Both the position numbers and the translations under genes were made by a program. From DASVUS01 sp036388675 (GTDB taxonomy: Bacteria; Armatimonadota; Abditibacteriia; Abditibacteriales; Abditibacteriaceae), in NCBI GenBank assembly GCA_036388675.1, contig DASVRI010000033.1:298306-362305 (forward strand): a stretch of 64,000 bases of DNA, read 5' to 3'. The notes under the pieces are model-generated. The model did not search any database. It saw only the letters and a program-made list of their open reading frames with translations, and was not told the DNA's origin. Of this stretch, positions 42,416 through 51,600 are shown piece by piece; within the stretch, counting starts at the first letter, position 1; every line of letters starts with the position of its first letter.

Positions 42416-43810
42416 TTGGATACACCACACAGCAGCCGTGAAACCGGCGCCATGGACGCCGAACGTCTCAACAGCAACTACTGGCTGCAACATCGCGACA
42501 AGCTCTTTCTCGCAAGCTGTATTGCCCTTATTGTCACGGCGATGTCGTTCGCCATTCGCGGCGCACTGATCGCGCCGCTGGGCGAGCAGTTCAATCTCAG
42601 CAAAGAACAGATGGGCTACATTGTCGGTACGGCGTTCTGGGGCTTTGCCCTGGCGACGGTTATCGGTGGCTCACTATGCGACGTTCTGGGCATGGGACGT
42701 TTGCTGACATTGGCATTCATCGGCCATCTGCTCGGCATCGTGCTGACGATTCTGGCCAGCGGTTTCTGGACCTTGTTTATCTCCACGCTGTTTTTCGGCC
42801 TGGCCAACGGCATCGTTGAAGCCGCCTGCAACCCTCTGATTGCCACACTGTATCCCGATCAGAAAATCAAGCGCCTGAGCCTGTTTCACGCCTGGTTCCC
42901 CGGCGGCATTGTTATCGGCGGCCTGACGGCGTTTGCCATTCAGAATATGGGCATCGGCGGCGAAGATAACGGTTGGAAGCTTCAGATGGCCTCCATGCTC
43001 ATTCCGCTGGCGATTTACGGCGCAATGTTTCTGGGCAAAAAGTTCCCCCAGACCGAGCGTGCCGCGTCTAACATCTCCAGTGCGCAGATGTTTCGCGAGT
43101 GTCTGCGCCCGTTCTTCTTGCTCTTCGTTTTCTGCATGTTGCTCACAGCCGCGACAGAACTCGTAACCGGCCAGTGGATGCCCGACATTCTCACCGTGAC
43201 CACCGGCATTTCGGGAATTCTCTACCTGGTTATCATCAACGGCCTGATGGCTGTTGGTCGCTCGTTCGGTGGGCCGCTGGCACATCGACTTTCGCCGGTT
43301 GGAGTGTTAATTGGTTCGGCAATCTTTTCCGGCATCGGCTTGTTCCTGTTGAGCCGCGCCAATGACCTGACCAGCGGCATCGTGGCCGCCGTGGTTTTTG
43401 CGGTCGGTGTCTGCTTCTTCTGGCCAACGATGCTGGGCGTGGTTTCCGAGCGTTTCCCCAAATCGGGTGCCCTGGGGATGTCAATTACGGGCGGCGCTGG
43501 TATGCTTTCGACCGCCGTCTTCCTGCCGATCGTGGGTCATCGCTATGACGCCGCGACAGCCGGGGCTGCTGGCGGCGCCGATAAGTTCGCCGCATTGCAA
43601 GCTGCCGCAGCGCAACCGGGAGCCGCTGCTTCAGTCAAGTCTCAGCTTTCGGCGGCTTTGGCTGAGGGCGGGCAAGTCGCGATGCAGACGATGCTGTATC
43701 TGCCGATTATTCTCACGGTCATCTTCACGGCGATTTATCTGTATGACAAATCGCGCGGCGGATACAAAGAAGAAGTGCTCATCCAGGAACAGCAGCAAGC
43801 CGCTGCCTGA
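42416..43810 (+). CDS. Major facilitator superfamily transporter
   Basis: A permease of about 464 residues with 12 predicted helices. GTAFWGFALATVIGGSLCDVLGMGRLL is the MFS loop A region, FFGLANGIVEAACNPLIATLYPDQKIKRLSLFHAWFPGGIVIGG lies between helices 4 and 6, and FWPTMLGVVSERFPKSGALGMSITGGAGM is near helix 10. The pattern recalls sugar permeases of the FucP/NAG type, but no substrate is supported. The start is TTG at 42416, with GGGAGA 5 nt upstream, or ATG at 42452. A strong terminator follows. Confidence 0.85.
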   Translation: MDTPHSSRETGAMDAERLNSNYWLQHRDKLFLASCIALIVTAMSFAIRGALIAPLGEQFNLSKEQMGYIVGTAFWGFALATVIGGSLCDVLGMGRLLTLAFIGHLLGIVLTILASGFWTLFISTLFFGLANGIVEAACNPLIATLYPDQKIKRLSLFHAWFPGGIVIGGLTAFAIQNMGIGGEDNGWKLQMASMLIPLAIYGAMFLGKKFPQTERAASNISSAQMFRECLRPFFLLFVFCMLLTAATELVTGQWMPDILTVTTGISGILYLVIINGLMAVGRSFGGPLAHRLSPVGVLIGSAIFSGIGLFLLSRANDLTSGIVAAVVFAVGVCFFWPTMLGVVSERFPKSGALGMSITGGAGMLSTAVFLPIVGHRYDAATAGAAGGADKFAALQAAAAQPGAAASVKSQLSAALAEGGQVAMQTMLYLPIILTVIFTAIYLYDKSRGGYKEEVLIQEQQQAAA

Positions 43811-43831
43811 GCTCGAGTAGTCAACCGTCTT

Positions 43832-43871
43832 GCGGTGCCCCTGCTGAAATCGGCAGGGGCACCGCTTTTTT
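43832..43871 (+). terminator. Rho-independent terminator
   Basis: The segments 43832-43844 and 43853-43865 form a 13-bp perfect GC-rich stem with an 8-nt loop, followed by six T. It ends the MFS transcript. Confidence 0.92.
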
Positions 43872-43887
43872 GATATACCGTTTTACC

Positions 43888-45141
43888 ATGAAGCTGCTGC
43901 ACTTTGCCGATACACATCTAGGGATGGAGAATTACGGGCGCGTGAATCCCGCCACGGGCTTGCACTCGCGCTTTGAAGACGGCTTGAAGTGCCTGTCGTT
44001 TATCATTGATACGGCCATTGAGCGCGAAGTCGATGCCGCCATTTTCGCCGGCGATGCTTATCGCAACTGCGACCCCAACCCGACGCACCAGCACGGCTTC
44101 GCCCAACAGATGCGACGCTTGCGTGATGCGGGCATTCCACTCGTCATGGTTCCCGGCAACCACGACATGCCGGTTTCCTACGGACGCAAGTCGGCCATCG
44201 ACATTTTTGGCGCACTGGGCACCGACTGCGTTTTCGTGTTCGCGCGTCGTCGCATTGAAACAGTGAGTACTCGCAGTGGGCCGCTGCAAATCGCGCCCTT
44301 TCCTTGGCCGGTGCGCAGCAACCTCATGGCGCAGGACGAGTTTCGCGGCGTCAGCGAAGAAGAACTGGTGCGCGAAATTGAGAAGCGTTCCGCCGACGGC
44401 ATCGAAGCGCTGGCCGTTGATGTCGATTCCTCCATTCCGGCCATTCTGGTGGCGCACGTCATGGCGGATAAAGCCGAGACTTCCGGCAGCGAATATTACG
44501 CGGCCATCATGCGCGACCCGCGCCTGCACGTCGGCACGCTGGCGCAGGACAAGTTCGATTATGTGGCGCTGGGCCATGTGCATAAATTCCAGGACTTGAA
44601 TAAGGGCCAGCAGCCGCCGGTTGTGTATTCGGGTTCGATGGATAGAATCAACTTCGGCGAAGAGAAAGATGTAAAAGGCTTCTGTATCGTTGATATTTTG
44701 CAGAAAGGCCACGCGTCTTACGAATTCATCCCCACGCCGACGCGGCCTTTTGTAACCATTCGCTGCGACATTGATGCGGGCGAAGAGCCGACGCTGGCTG
44801 TCTTGCAGGCCATTGACAAGAAGAGTACTCACATCAAAGACGCCGTGGTGCGCGTCGTTTATGATTGCAGCGACGAAGGCGAAATCGACATCAACTTCAA
44901 AGAAGTGCAGCGTGCGCTTAGTGAAGCATTTCTCGTGGACAGCATCGCCCGCGCGCCGCGCCAACTTGAAGAGCGCGCACGGCGCAGCGACCTCACCGAA
45001 GCGATGGGCTGGCCCGAGGCGCTTGATAAATACGCTGAAGTACACGGCGACATCAAGCCGCACCTGCCCGAAATCAAAGCCTGTGCCGCGCGCATTGAAA
45101 GCGAACTCAATCGCGGTGTGATTACGCCGTCCACACAATGA
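43888..45141 (+). CDS. SbcD/Mre11-type DNA exonuclease (metallophosphoesterase)
   Basis: A 417-residue protein counted from ATG 43888. FADTHLGMENYGR, AAIFAGDAYRNCDPNPTHQHGF, PLVMVPGNHDMPVSYGR, HVMADKAE and LGHVHKFQ are the phosphoesterase motifs in order with all metal ligands. A capping domain and a helical C-terminus follow, as in SbcD. The partner ATPase SbcC is not adjacent in this window. It would cleave hairpins and protein-blocked DNA ends. TATACC lies 8 nt before the ATG and no Shine-Dalgarno sequence is seen. Confidence 0.88.
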   Translation: MKLLHFADTHLGMENYGRVNPATGLHSRFEDGLKCLSFIIDTAIEREVDAAIFAGDAYRNCDPNPTHQHGFAQQMRRLRDAGIPLVMVPGNHDMPVSYGRKSAIDIFGALGTDCVFVFARRRIETVSTRSGPLQIAPFPWPVRSNLMAQDEFRGVSEEELVREIEKRSADGIEALAVDVDSSIPAILVAHVMADKAETSGSEYYAAIMRDPRLHVGTLAQDKFDYVALGHVHKFQDLNKGQQPPVVYSGSMDRINFGEEKDVKGFCIVDILQKGHASYEFIPTPTRPFVTIRCDIDAGEEPTLAVLQAIDKKSTHIKDAVVRVVYDCSDEGEIDINFKEVQRALSEAFLVDSIARAPRQLEERARRSDLTEAMGWPEALDKYAEVHGDIKPHLPEIKACAARIESELNRGVITPSTQ

Positions 45142-45183
45142 GGGAGCGACTTCACGAGCACTCACTGCATTGGCACGCTATGA

Positions 45184-45189
45184 TATATT
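45184..45189 (+). promoter_or_regulatory. -10 box TATATT, leaderless start of the zinc-ribbon gene
   Basis: TATATT is followed by 7 nt and the ATG at 45197. There is no Shine-Dalgarno sequence. Confidence 0.5.
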
Positions 45190-45196
45190 TAGTGCA

Positions 45197-45490
45197 ATGC
45201 TCAATGACAACGCCACACTTTGTCCTCACTGCCAGTACCCGATGCTGAAGTTAAGCGGTTTCGAAGGCGTCTCCAGCCGCGATGCGCAGGGTTTCAACAG
45301 CAAGGACAGTCACGATTACTCGTTCTGGGGCTGGTGGGCCATCGCTCACGACCTGCTGGCCGGAATGTGGAACGGGCTGGGTACCTGGAAGCGACGCAAG
45401 CAAGTTAAGAAACTGCGCACGGAAATCTTGCCGCAGTTTCCGAAATCACTTATCTGCCCACACTGCTTGCAGGTCTTCCGCAAAGCGTAA
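45197..45490 (+). CDS. Small double-CxxC zinc-ribbon protein
   Basis: A 97-residue protein. CPHC occurs at the N-terminus (LCPHCQYPMLKL) and again at the C-terminus (LICPHCLQVFRK), which together would bind one zinc. The middle (YSFWGWWAIAHDLLAGMWNGLGTWKRRKQVKKL) is Trp-rich and possibly amphipathic. The start is set to ATG 45197 because of the promoter spacing. I do not recognise the family. Confidence 0.65.
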   Translation: MLNDNATLCPHCQYPMLKLSGFEGVSSRDAQGFNSKDSHDYSFWGWWAIAHDLLAGMWNGLGTWKRRKQVKKLRTEILPQFPKSLICPHCLQVFRKA

Positions 45491-45611
45491 TAGGCCGCAC
45501 GGTTTTGCGCTGCGGGTTCCGCTTCTGTTTGTGCAATAATTTTTACGCCATCGAACGTGCGCTGTCGAGCCTCTTTGTCGTAAAATCTTTTTGTAGCCGG
45601 AGGTTTTTAAA

Positions 45612-45854
45612 ATGGCAAGGACGATTGATGCCGATGAAGCACAACAGCAGTGGCCCGAGTTGCTCGACCTGGCCAAAGCGGGAAATGAAGTCGTTATTTC
45701 GCAGGGCAACACTCCGGTTGCGCGACTGACCGCTATCGCGCCCGTTGCTTCCGCGCGCAGGCGTCGTGTTGCCGGCCTTCATGCGGGAGCCATTCGGGTC
45801 AGCGAAGATTTCGACCAACCGCTGTCAGATGAGTTCTGGCTTGGCACTACATGA
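45612..45854 (+). CDS. Type II antitoxin, Phd/YefM family
   Basis: An 80-residue protein. ARTIDADEAQQQWPELLDLAKAGNEVVISQGNTPVARLTAIAP is the Phd/YefM DNA-binding dimerisation fold. RVAGLHAGAIRVSEDFDQPLSDEFW is the toxin-wrapping tail that often pairs with PIN-domain toxins. GGAGG is well placed, and TAAAAT about 30 bp upstream may be its -10 box. The stop overlaps the start of the broken toxin by 4 bp (ATGA). Confidence 0.9.
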   Translation: MARTIDADEAQQQWPELLDLAKAGNEVVISQGNTPVARLTAIAPVASARRRRVAGLHAGAIRVSEDFDQPLSDEFWLGTT

Positions 45855-46237
45855 GAATCCTGCTCGACACCCACATTTTCATCTGGTGGGACAGCGAACC
45901 GCACCAACTGCCGGAAAACGCCAAGGCTCTATGTGAGGATTAAGGAAACACCCTGGTCTTGAGTGTGGCCAGCGTGTGGGAAATGCAAATCAAACAGCAA
46001 CTCGGCAAGCTGAGCCTGCGCTTGCCGTTGGCCGATTTGATCGCCGACCAGCAAAAAACCAACGGCATCGAGATTCTTCCGGTGCATCTCGCCCATGTTC
46101 TCGCTCTGACAAATTTACCTCCGCATCACAAAGATCCCTTCGACCGGCTACTGATCGCTCAAAGCAATGCAGAATCGCTTGGCCTGCTGAGCGTGGACGC
46201 CATTTTTCAGCAATACAGCGTGCAGTTGCTCGGTTGA
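45851..46237 (+). pseudogene. VapC-type PIN-domain toxin interrupted by TAA
   Basis: From ATG 45851 the frame reads MRILLDTHIFIWWDSEPHQLPENAKALCED-stop-GNTLVLSVASVWEMQIKQQLGKL and on to SVDAIFQQYSVQLL, a complete PIN domain of about 128 codons. The acidic residues Asp6, Glu of SVASVWE, Asp of DPFDRLLIAQ and Asp of SVDAIF are present. The stop is TAA at 45941-45943, where homologues have an ordinary codon between two helices. The toxin is probably dead while its antitoxin is intact. Restart at the TTG or GTG after the stop would lose the first Asp. Confidence 0.85.
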
Positions 46238-46282
46238 AGCACGCGTGTCCCACACCCTGCAACTACAAAGTGCTCTGACCTA

Positions 46283-47746
46283 TCACCCATTCTTCAAACC
46301 GCGCGCCTCAGCGATTAAATCCATTTTCTGGTCGTGCAGAGACTTTTCGAGACCCACAGGGTAAATGTGCGGATTAACGAAGCGTTTGATGCCGCTGTAA
46401 AAACCGTCGAGGCTCTGGCGAGCGTGGTCGCGCATCTGATGAATTGACGGCGCCTTGTACACGCACTGGCCACCACGAAAAATCGGTACCAGCAGATCTT
46501 GGTAACGAGTACTCGCATCCATGTGTTTGCGCCGGGTGGCATCGAATGGGTCAACGATGGTGCAACCGTCTTGCAAGTCGGTGGATGTATCGTAAATGGC
46601 ATCAGCGGCGTATTCATCGTTGACGATGTAGCGGCGCACCTGCTGAATGCCGGGGTTCGAAGTCTTGATCGCCTGCTCCGAGATCTTGATGCGCGATTGC
46701 CATGCGTCGTCCTTGCCGTTGCGCACCGCCGACAGCTTGTAAACGCCACCCAGCGCGGGCTGCTCGTCGCCCGTTACCAGGCGCGTGCCGACGCCCCACA
46801 CTGTAATGGTTGCGCCCTGCTCTTTCAAACTGCTAATAACCGTTTCGTCCAGATCGTTGCTGGCAACTATCGGCGTTTGATGCAGACCGGCTTCATCGAG
46901 AATTTTGCGCGCCTCAATCGAAAGATAAGCCAGGTCGCCCGAATCGAGGCGGATGCCGGCCAGTTTGTGTCCCAGCGTGCGCAGCCACGTACCCACTTTG
47001 GCCGCATTGCGCACTCCATCCAGGGTGTTGTAAGTGTCAACGAGAAATACGCAGTTATTCGGCATCGCCTTGGCGTAGGCTTTGAACGCTTCCAATTCGT
47101 CGCCATAAAGCATGACCCAACTGTGCGCGTGCGTGCCCTTAACCGGAATGCCAAAGTGCTTGCCCGCCAGGACATTGGAAGTTGCTCCGCAGCCGCCGAT
47201 GTAAGCCGCGCGCGAGGCACTGAGCGCACCATCGGCACCTTGTGCGCGCCGTGCGCCGAACTCCAGCACCTGATCGCCGCGCGCCGCGAAACAAACGCGC
47301 GCAGCTTTGGTGGCAATCAGCGTTTGAAAATTGATGATGTTGAGCAGCGCGGTTTCTACGAGTTGGCATTGCAGCATCGGCCCCTGCACGCGCATTAGCG
47401 GCTCGTGTGGAAAAACGGCAGTGCCTTCGGGAATCGCATCAATGTCACATTGGAGGCGCAGTTCCCCGAGATAATCGAGAAAACCTTTTTCAAACAGTGG
47501 CTTTTCATCGTTGCCGCGCAGAGTGCTCAAATATTCGATGTCGTCGCTTTCGAAGCGGAAGTTCTCGAGATATGTAATGGCATCTTGCAAGCCGCAGGCG
47601 ATGCTGAAGCCACTGCTGAACGGGTTCTTGCGAAACGTGAGGTGAAAGACGCTTTCCGTGTCGCCAACACGGCCTTTCCAATAGCCATAGGCCATGGTCA
47701 ACTGATACAAATCCGTCAGCAAGGCCAGCGATTGAGTACTCAGCAT
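46283..47746 (-). CDS. pncB: Nicotinate phosphoribosyltransferase
   Basis: A 487-residue enzyme. The start is ATG 47746 (MLSTQSLALLTDLYQLTMAYGYWK), 1 bp after the pncA stop; the GAGTACTC copy at 47734 encodes its Ser-Thr-Gln. LLNIINFQTLIATKAARVCFAARG, FGARRAQGADGALSASRAAYIGGCGATSNVLAGKHFGIPVKGTHAHSWVM (phosphorylated His) and FLVDTYNTLDGVRNA form the active site. It makes nicotinate mononucleotide from nicotinate and PRPP. It works directly after PncA in NAD salvage. NadK at 37 kb then makes NADP. Confidence 0.95.
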   Translation of the reverse strand: MLSTQSLALLTDLYQLTMAYGYWKGRVGDTESVFHLTFRKNPFSSGFSIACGLQDAITYLENFRFESDDIEYLSTLRGNDEKPLFEKGFLDYLGELRLQCDIDAIPEGTAVFPHEPLMRVQGPMLQCQLVETALLNIINFQTLIATKAARVCFAARGDQVLEFGARRAQGADGALSASRAAYIGGCGATSNVLAGKHFGIPVKGTHAHSWVMLYGDELEAFKAYAKAMPNNCVFLVDTYNTLDGVRNAAKVGTWLRTLGHKLAGIRLDSGDLAYLSIEARKILDEAGLHQTPIVASNDLDETVISSLKEQGATITVWGVGTRLVTGDEQPALGGVYKLSAVRNGKDDAWQSRIKISEQAIKTSNPGIQQVRRYIVNDEYAADAIYDTSTDLQDGCTIVDPFDATRRKHMDASTRYQDLLVPIFRGGQCVYKAPSIHQMRDHARQSLDGFYSGIKRFVNPHIYPVGLEKSLHDQKMDLIAEARGLKNG

Positions 47747-47747
47747 A

Positions 47748-48368
47748 TTAGTTTTCTTTGATGTCGTTGCTCGACAGAACAGTGACGCCCGCCGCGCGCA
47801 TATCATCCAGCGCGCGACGCACATCACCTTCCTGCAATTCCACGCCGCGACAGGCGTCTTCCACCACAAAGGTATTGAAGCCCAACTCACGCGCATCCAA
47901 AGCCGTGAACTTCACACAATAATCAGTCGCCAGGCCCACTACATACACATCGTGTACACCCTGCTCATGAAGGTAATCGCTCAGCCCCGTCGAGTGGCGA
48001 TGGCCGTTATCGAAAAAACCGCTGTAACTATCGACTTCGGGATCGGTGCCTTTCTGGAAGACGCGCGCCACATCTTGAGTGCTCAATGCAGATACGAATT
48101 CGGCGCCCGGCGTATTTTGCACGCAGTGATCGGGCCAGAGAACCTGAGGCAGGCCGTTGAGTTCAATGACCTGGCCGGGCTGCCTGTCCTCGTGATTGGA
48201 AGCGAAGCTTTTGTGATTAGCCGGGTGCCAATCCTGCGTCGCAACAACGAGGTCGAAACGCGGCTGCAAATCATTGATGACCGGAACAACATGGTCGCCA
48301 TGACGCACCGCAAGAGCACCGCCCGGACAAAAATCGTTTTGCACATCGACAACGATCAGCGCTTTCAT
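47748..48368 (-). CDS. pncA: Nicotinamidase
   Basis: A 206-residue isochorismatase-fold amidase. VVDVQNDFCPGGALAV holds the catalytic Asp. TQDWHPANHKSF has the metal ligands, FQKGTD the Lys, and VVGLATDYCVKFTALDARELGFN the nucleophilic Cys. It converts nicotinamide to nicotinate. The operon with pncB gives the complete deamidating salvage branch. Confidence 0.95.
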   Translation of the reverse strand: MKALIVVDVQNDFCPGGALAVRHGDHVVPVINDLQPRFDLVVATQDWHPANHKSFASNHEDRQPGQVIELNGLPQVLWPDHCVQNTPGAEFVSALSTQDVARVFQKGTDPEVDSYSGFFDNGHRHSTGLSDYLHEQGVHDVYVVGLATDYCVKFTALDARELGFNTFVVEDACRGVELQEGDVRRALDDMRAAGVTVLSSNDIKEN

Positions 48369-48445
48369 TGGGTACTCACTTTCAAGTTAAGCTCATTCAA
48401 TTAGAGCCGGACGCAACCCTGATGCTTGAACCCTGGGCACAGGTT

Positions 48446-48507
48446 ACGAACCCGGAGCAGGAGCAACGGGCCACGACCCCAGCCCGTTGCTCCTGCTCCG
48501 GGTTCGT
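48446..48507. terminator. 25-bp perfect hairpin between pncA and the BcsC-like gene
   Basis: The segments 48446-48470 and 48483-48507 are exact complements around a 12-nt loop. No T-run follows. The hairpin is long for a terminator, and it is followed at 48526-48575 by one inverted and one direct copy of TTGATGCTCGTG. The region separates two minus-strand operons and may be repeat-derived. The 48369-48612 spacer holds nothing else. Confidence 0.6.
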
Positions 48508-48612
48508 TGTGCGTTATGAAGCGAAGCACGAGCATCAACCGCTCGATTGATGCTCGTGTCGATTGATGCTCGTGCTCTTTGTGCCGTGTTTCACTAAGCC
48601 AACGCTGTCTCG

Positions 48613-51600
48613 TTAGAAGAACAACGTGCCACCCAGTGTAACATCCCTCGACTCGAAATTCGGCGCATCGACCACGCCGCCATTGAGGAACAGCGTGACA
48701 ATGTCACTGGCCTCGTAATCAACGTAGCCGAACAGCGTTTTGGCCGGACGATTTTCACCATCGTCGCCCCGGCCCGTAATCGGATAACCGGCTGTCACGC
48801 CGTAGCGCAGGCGGCCACGATTAAACGCATAATCGGCCAGAACCGACAACGCGTTGAAGTCTTGCGGCGTATAATACAGCGGCGACTCGAAACGCGTATC
48901 ATCACGACGATAGCTCAGGCCAACGCGCAGCACCGGCTGTGTCGTGAGTACTCGATACATCAGGTTGGCACCAAAGGCCGTGCGACGATTGCCGTCCGTG
49001 TAGTTCAAGTGCGAGACTTCGCCTTCGAGATCGAAACGCGTCGCCAGCGGGTGCGTGAAGCCGGCCCGAATTTCACGCGCCAGGATGCGATTCTGCAACG
49101 CACCCAGCGATTCAACAATTTCACGGCGACCCACATTGAGATAATAGCGCCGCCGTGGCTCGGGCGTTCTTTGCAACAACACGTCATACAGCGTGCGCGA
49201 TGGCGCGCCTCCATAGGTGATGCGATTGAGCAGCAAGCGCGCCTGCAAGCCGCCGAAGTTACGCGCCAGCAGCACGTTCAGCGCGCGGCGACGGAACTCG
49301 ACGCCATCGTCTTCATAAGTGCCCGTTTCACCTGTAATGCCGATGGTTCCCGCCGAGAAACGCAGCGTCGGGCCAAAGAGAAAGGAACGAATGCGCACAT
49401 CGTTGGTATCGCTGTAGTTGCGATAAGCCGCCGTTAGTGAGGGCGAGGTTTCGCGACGCACACCGCGCAAGCCTTCCTCTGCACGCTGGTTGGTCGAGTT
49501 GCCATCGAGTACTCGGCGATACAGATTGCGCGCCTCGAATGGCTGTCCGGCAAAGCGCTCCGTATCGGCGAGGCCAAGCAGCGCCTCTTCATTGTTGGGT
49601 TGCGCCTGTAGCAGTTGGTTGAACTGCGCACGAGCCTGCGAATAGTTGCCCTGGTATGAATAGGTGCGACCAAGTCCCAGCCGCGCCTGGATGTTGGATG
49701 GCTCCTCGCGCAGAACTGTCTGATAGTGCGCAATGGCCGACGCACGCAGCGCACGATTGCCGGAGTTGGTTTGCACTTCGGCCAGAGCAAGGCGCGCTGC
49801 GGTGTTGCCGGGGTCGGCCTGCACCACAGACTGCAACGCGCTCACCGCATCCGAGTAGCGTTGTGCGTAGCCCAGTGTGCGACCGCGCGCCACGCGATAG
49901 GACACGTTGTTCGGCTCGGCGGCGATGAGCTGATTGTAGAGATCAATCGCGTTGTTGTATTGACGGCTGTAAGTGTAAGCTTCGGCCAAACCAAGCCGGG
50001 CACGGCGGTTCTGCGGCTCATTGCGCAGCACAGTCTGGTAAGCCGCAATCGAAGCCGGATAATCACCGGAGCGCGCCAGAATGTCGGCGCGAGCGACCTG
50101 AGCGCCGATATTCTGCGGGTTCGCTTGCAGCACCGTATTGGCTTCAGCCAGCGCCTCACGATAGTTGCGGGCATAAGACAGCACCGATGCGAGTTCGACG
50201 CGTGCCTTTTCGTTCTGTGGATCACGTTGCAACGCGGCCCGATAAAGCCGGATCGACTCCTGGTAATCGCCGGAGTAGCCGAGCACTTCAGCCAGGCCTA
50301 GCTGTGCCGTCAGGTCTTCCGGTGTGATTTGCAATGCGCGACGCAGGTCGGCAATGGCCGGTGCGTAGTTGGTCTGCTGTCCATACAGAATGCCGCGCTC
50401 GACGTAGGCCGGAGCGTAGTTCGGATCGAAAGCGATAATCTGTGTCAGAATCGCCTCGGCATCAGTGTAACCACGGTTGTAGCGCAGCGTGCGCGCCAGT
50501 TCGAGACGAGGCCGCAAGTCAGATGGATTGCGGTCGATGGCCTGACGATACAAGGTAATCGCCTCGGGCCAGTTGTCGCGCCGCGACAGCACTTCGGCCA
50601 GTTCGACTAATGCCTGATAATTATCCGGCTCCAGTTGCAGCGAGCGGCGATATAACGCTTCCGACTGTTGCAGACGATTTGAGTAATTGTAAACCCGCGC
50701 CTGGCCCAGCACAGCGTCCGCGTCGCGCGGGTCGGCGGCCAGCAGCGTGTTATATTGCGCGACCGCTTCATCCCAGCGACGCGCTGCTGTCAAGGTCTCG
50801 GCAATGCGACGCGGCACCGTCGCTTCAGCGGGATACTGGCGCTGCGCGGTTTGCAGCAATTCCAGTGCGTTTTCGTAGTTACGCAATTCGGTGAACGCAG
50901 TTGCCAGGACCAGCCAGTTTTCGAGCGGCGGGTTGGGCGGCAGGGAAGCAATCAGCGCATCCAGTTCGCGTTGCGCCTCAGCCGTCTGGCCGGTGTCACC
51001 CAGCAGTTGAGCGCGGAGTACGCGGGCGTTGAGATTGGCGGCATCCGTATCGAGTACTCGCTGCACTTCCGCGAGGGCCTGCGAGTAATTGTCCAGCCCG
51101 CGTAACGCCTGCGCCAGGCCCAAACGCGCTGCCGTATCAGTCGAGTCGATCTCCAGCGCACGCCGGAAATAATCAGCCGATTCGCGGTAGCGCAACTGGC
51201 GGCGCCGCACTTCACCCAGGCCGCGCAAAGCGGCAGCCTGATCTTCAATCGGCACCGTTTGCCCAACGGCAGTCGGATCGGGCACAATAAGCGGCATAGC
51301 CGATGGGCCGACAATCGGCGGCAAACTCGCAGCGATGCCGGTTGCGGGCACGCCAGCGTTTGCGCCGCCAGCAGTTCCATTGACGTTTATTCTGTTTCCC
51401 GAGTCTCGTGTCAGGCCGCTGCCATTGTTCCCGACAGCACCAGTGTTGTTTCCAGCGCCACCGCCCACGGTTTGTGAGCCGGACGTAGTCGCTCCACCCG
51501 AGGTGGTCGCTCCACTGGAAGAAGTCGATAAGCCGCCACTCGCCGGGCCACCGGTGGGTGACGACGGCGCAGGCGACGCTCCTGTAATTGTGTTCGGCTG

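Noticed and set aside
43918..45165. 415-codon open frame antisense to the SbcD-like gene
   Set aside because: The sense strand encodes all phosphoesterase motifs; the antisense product has no domain.
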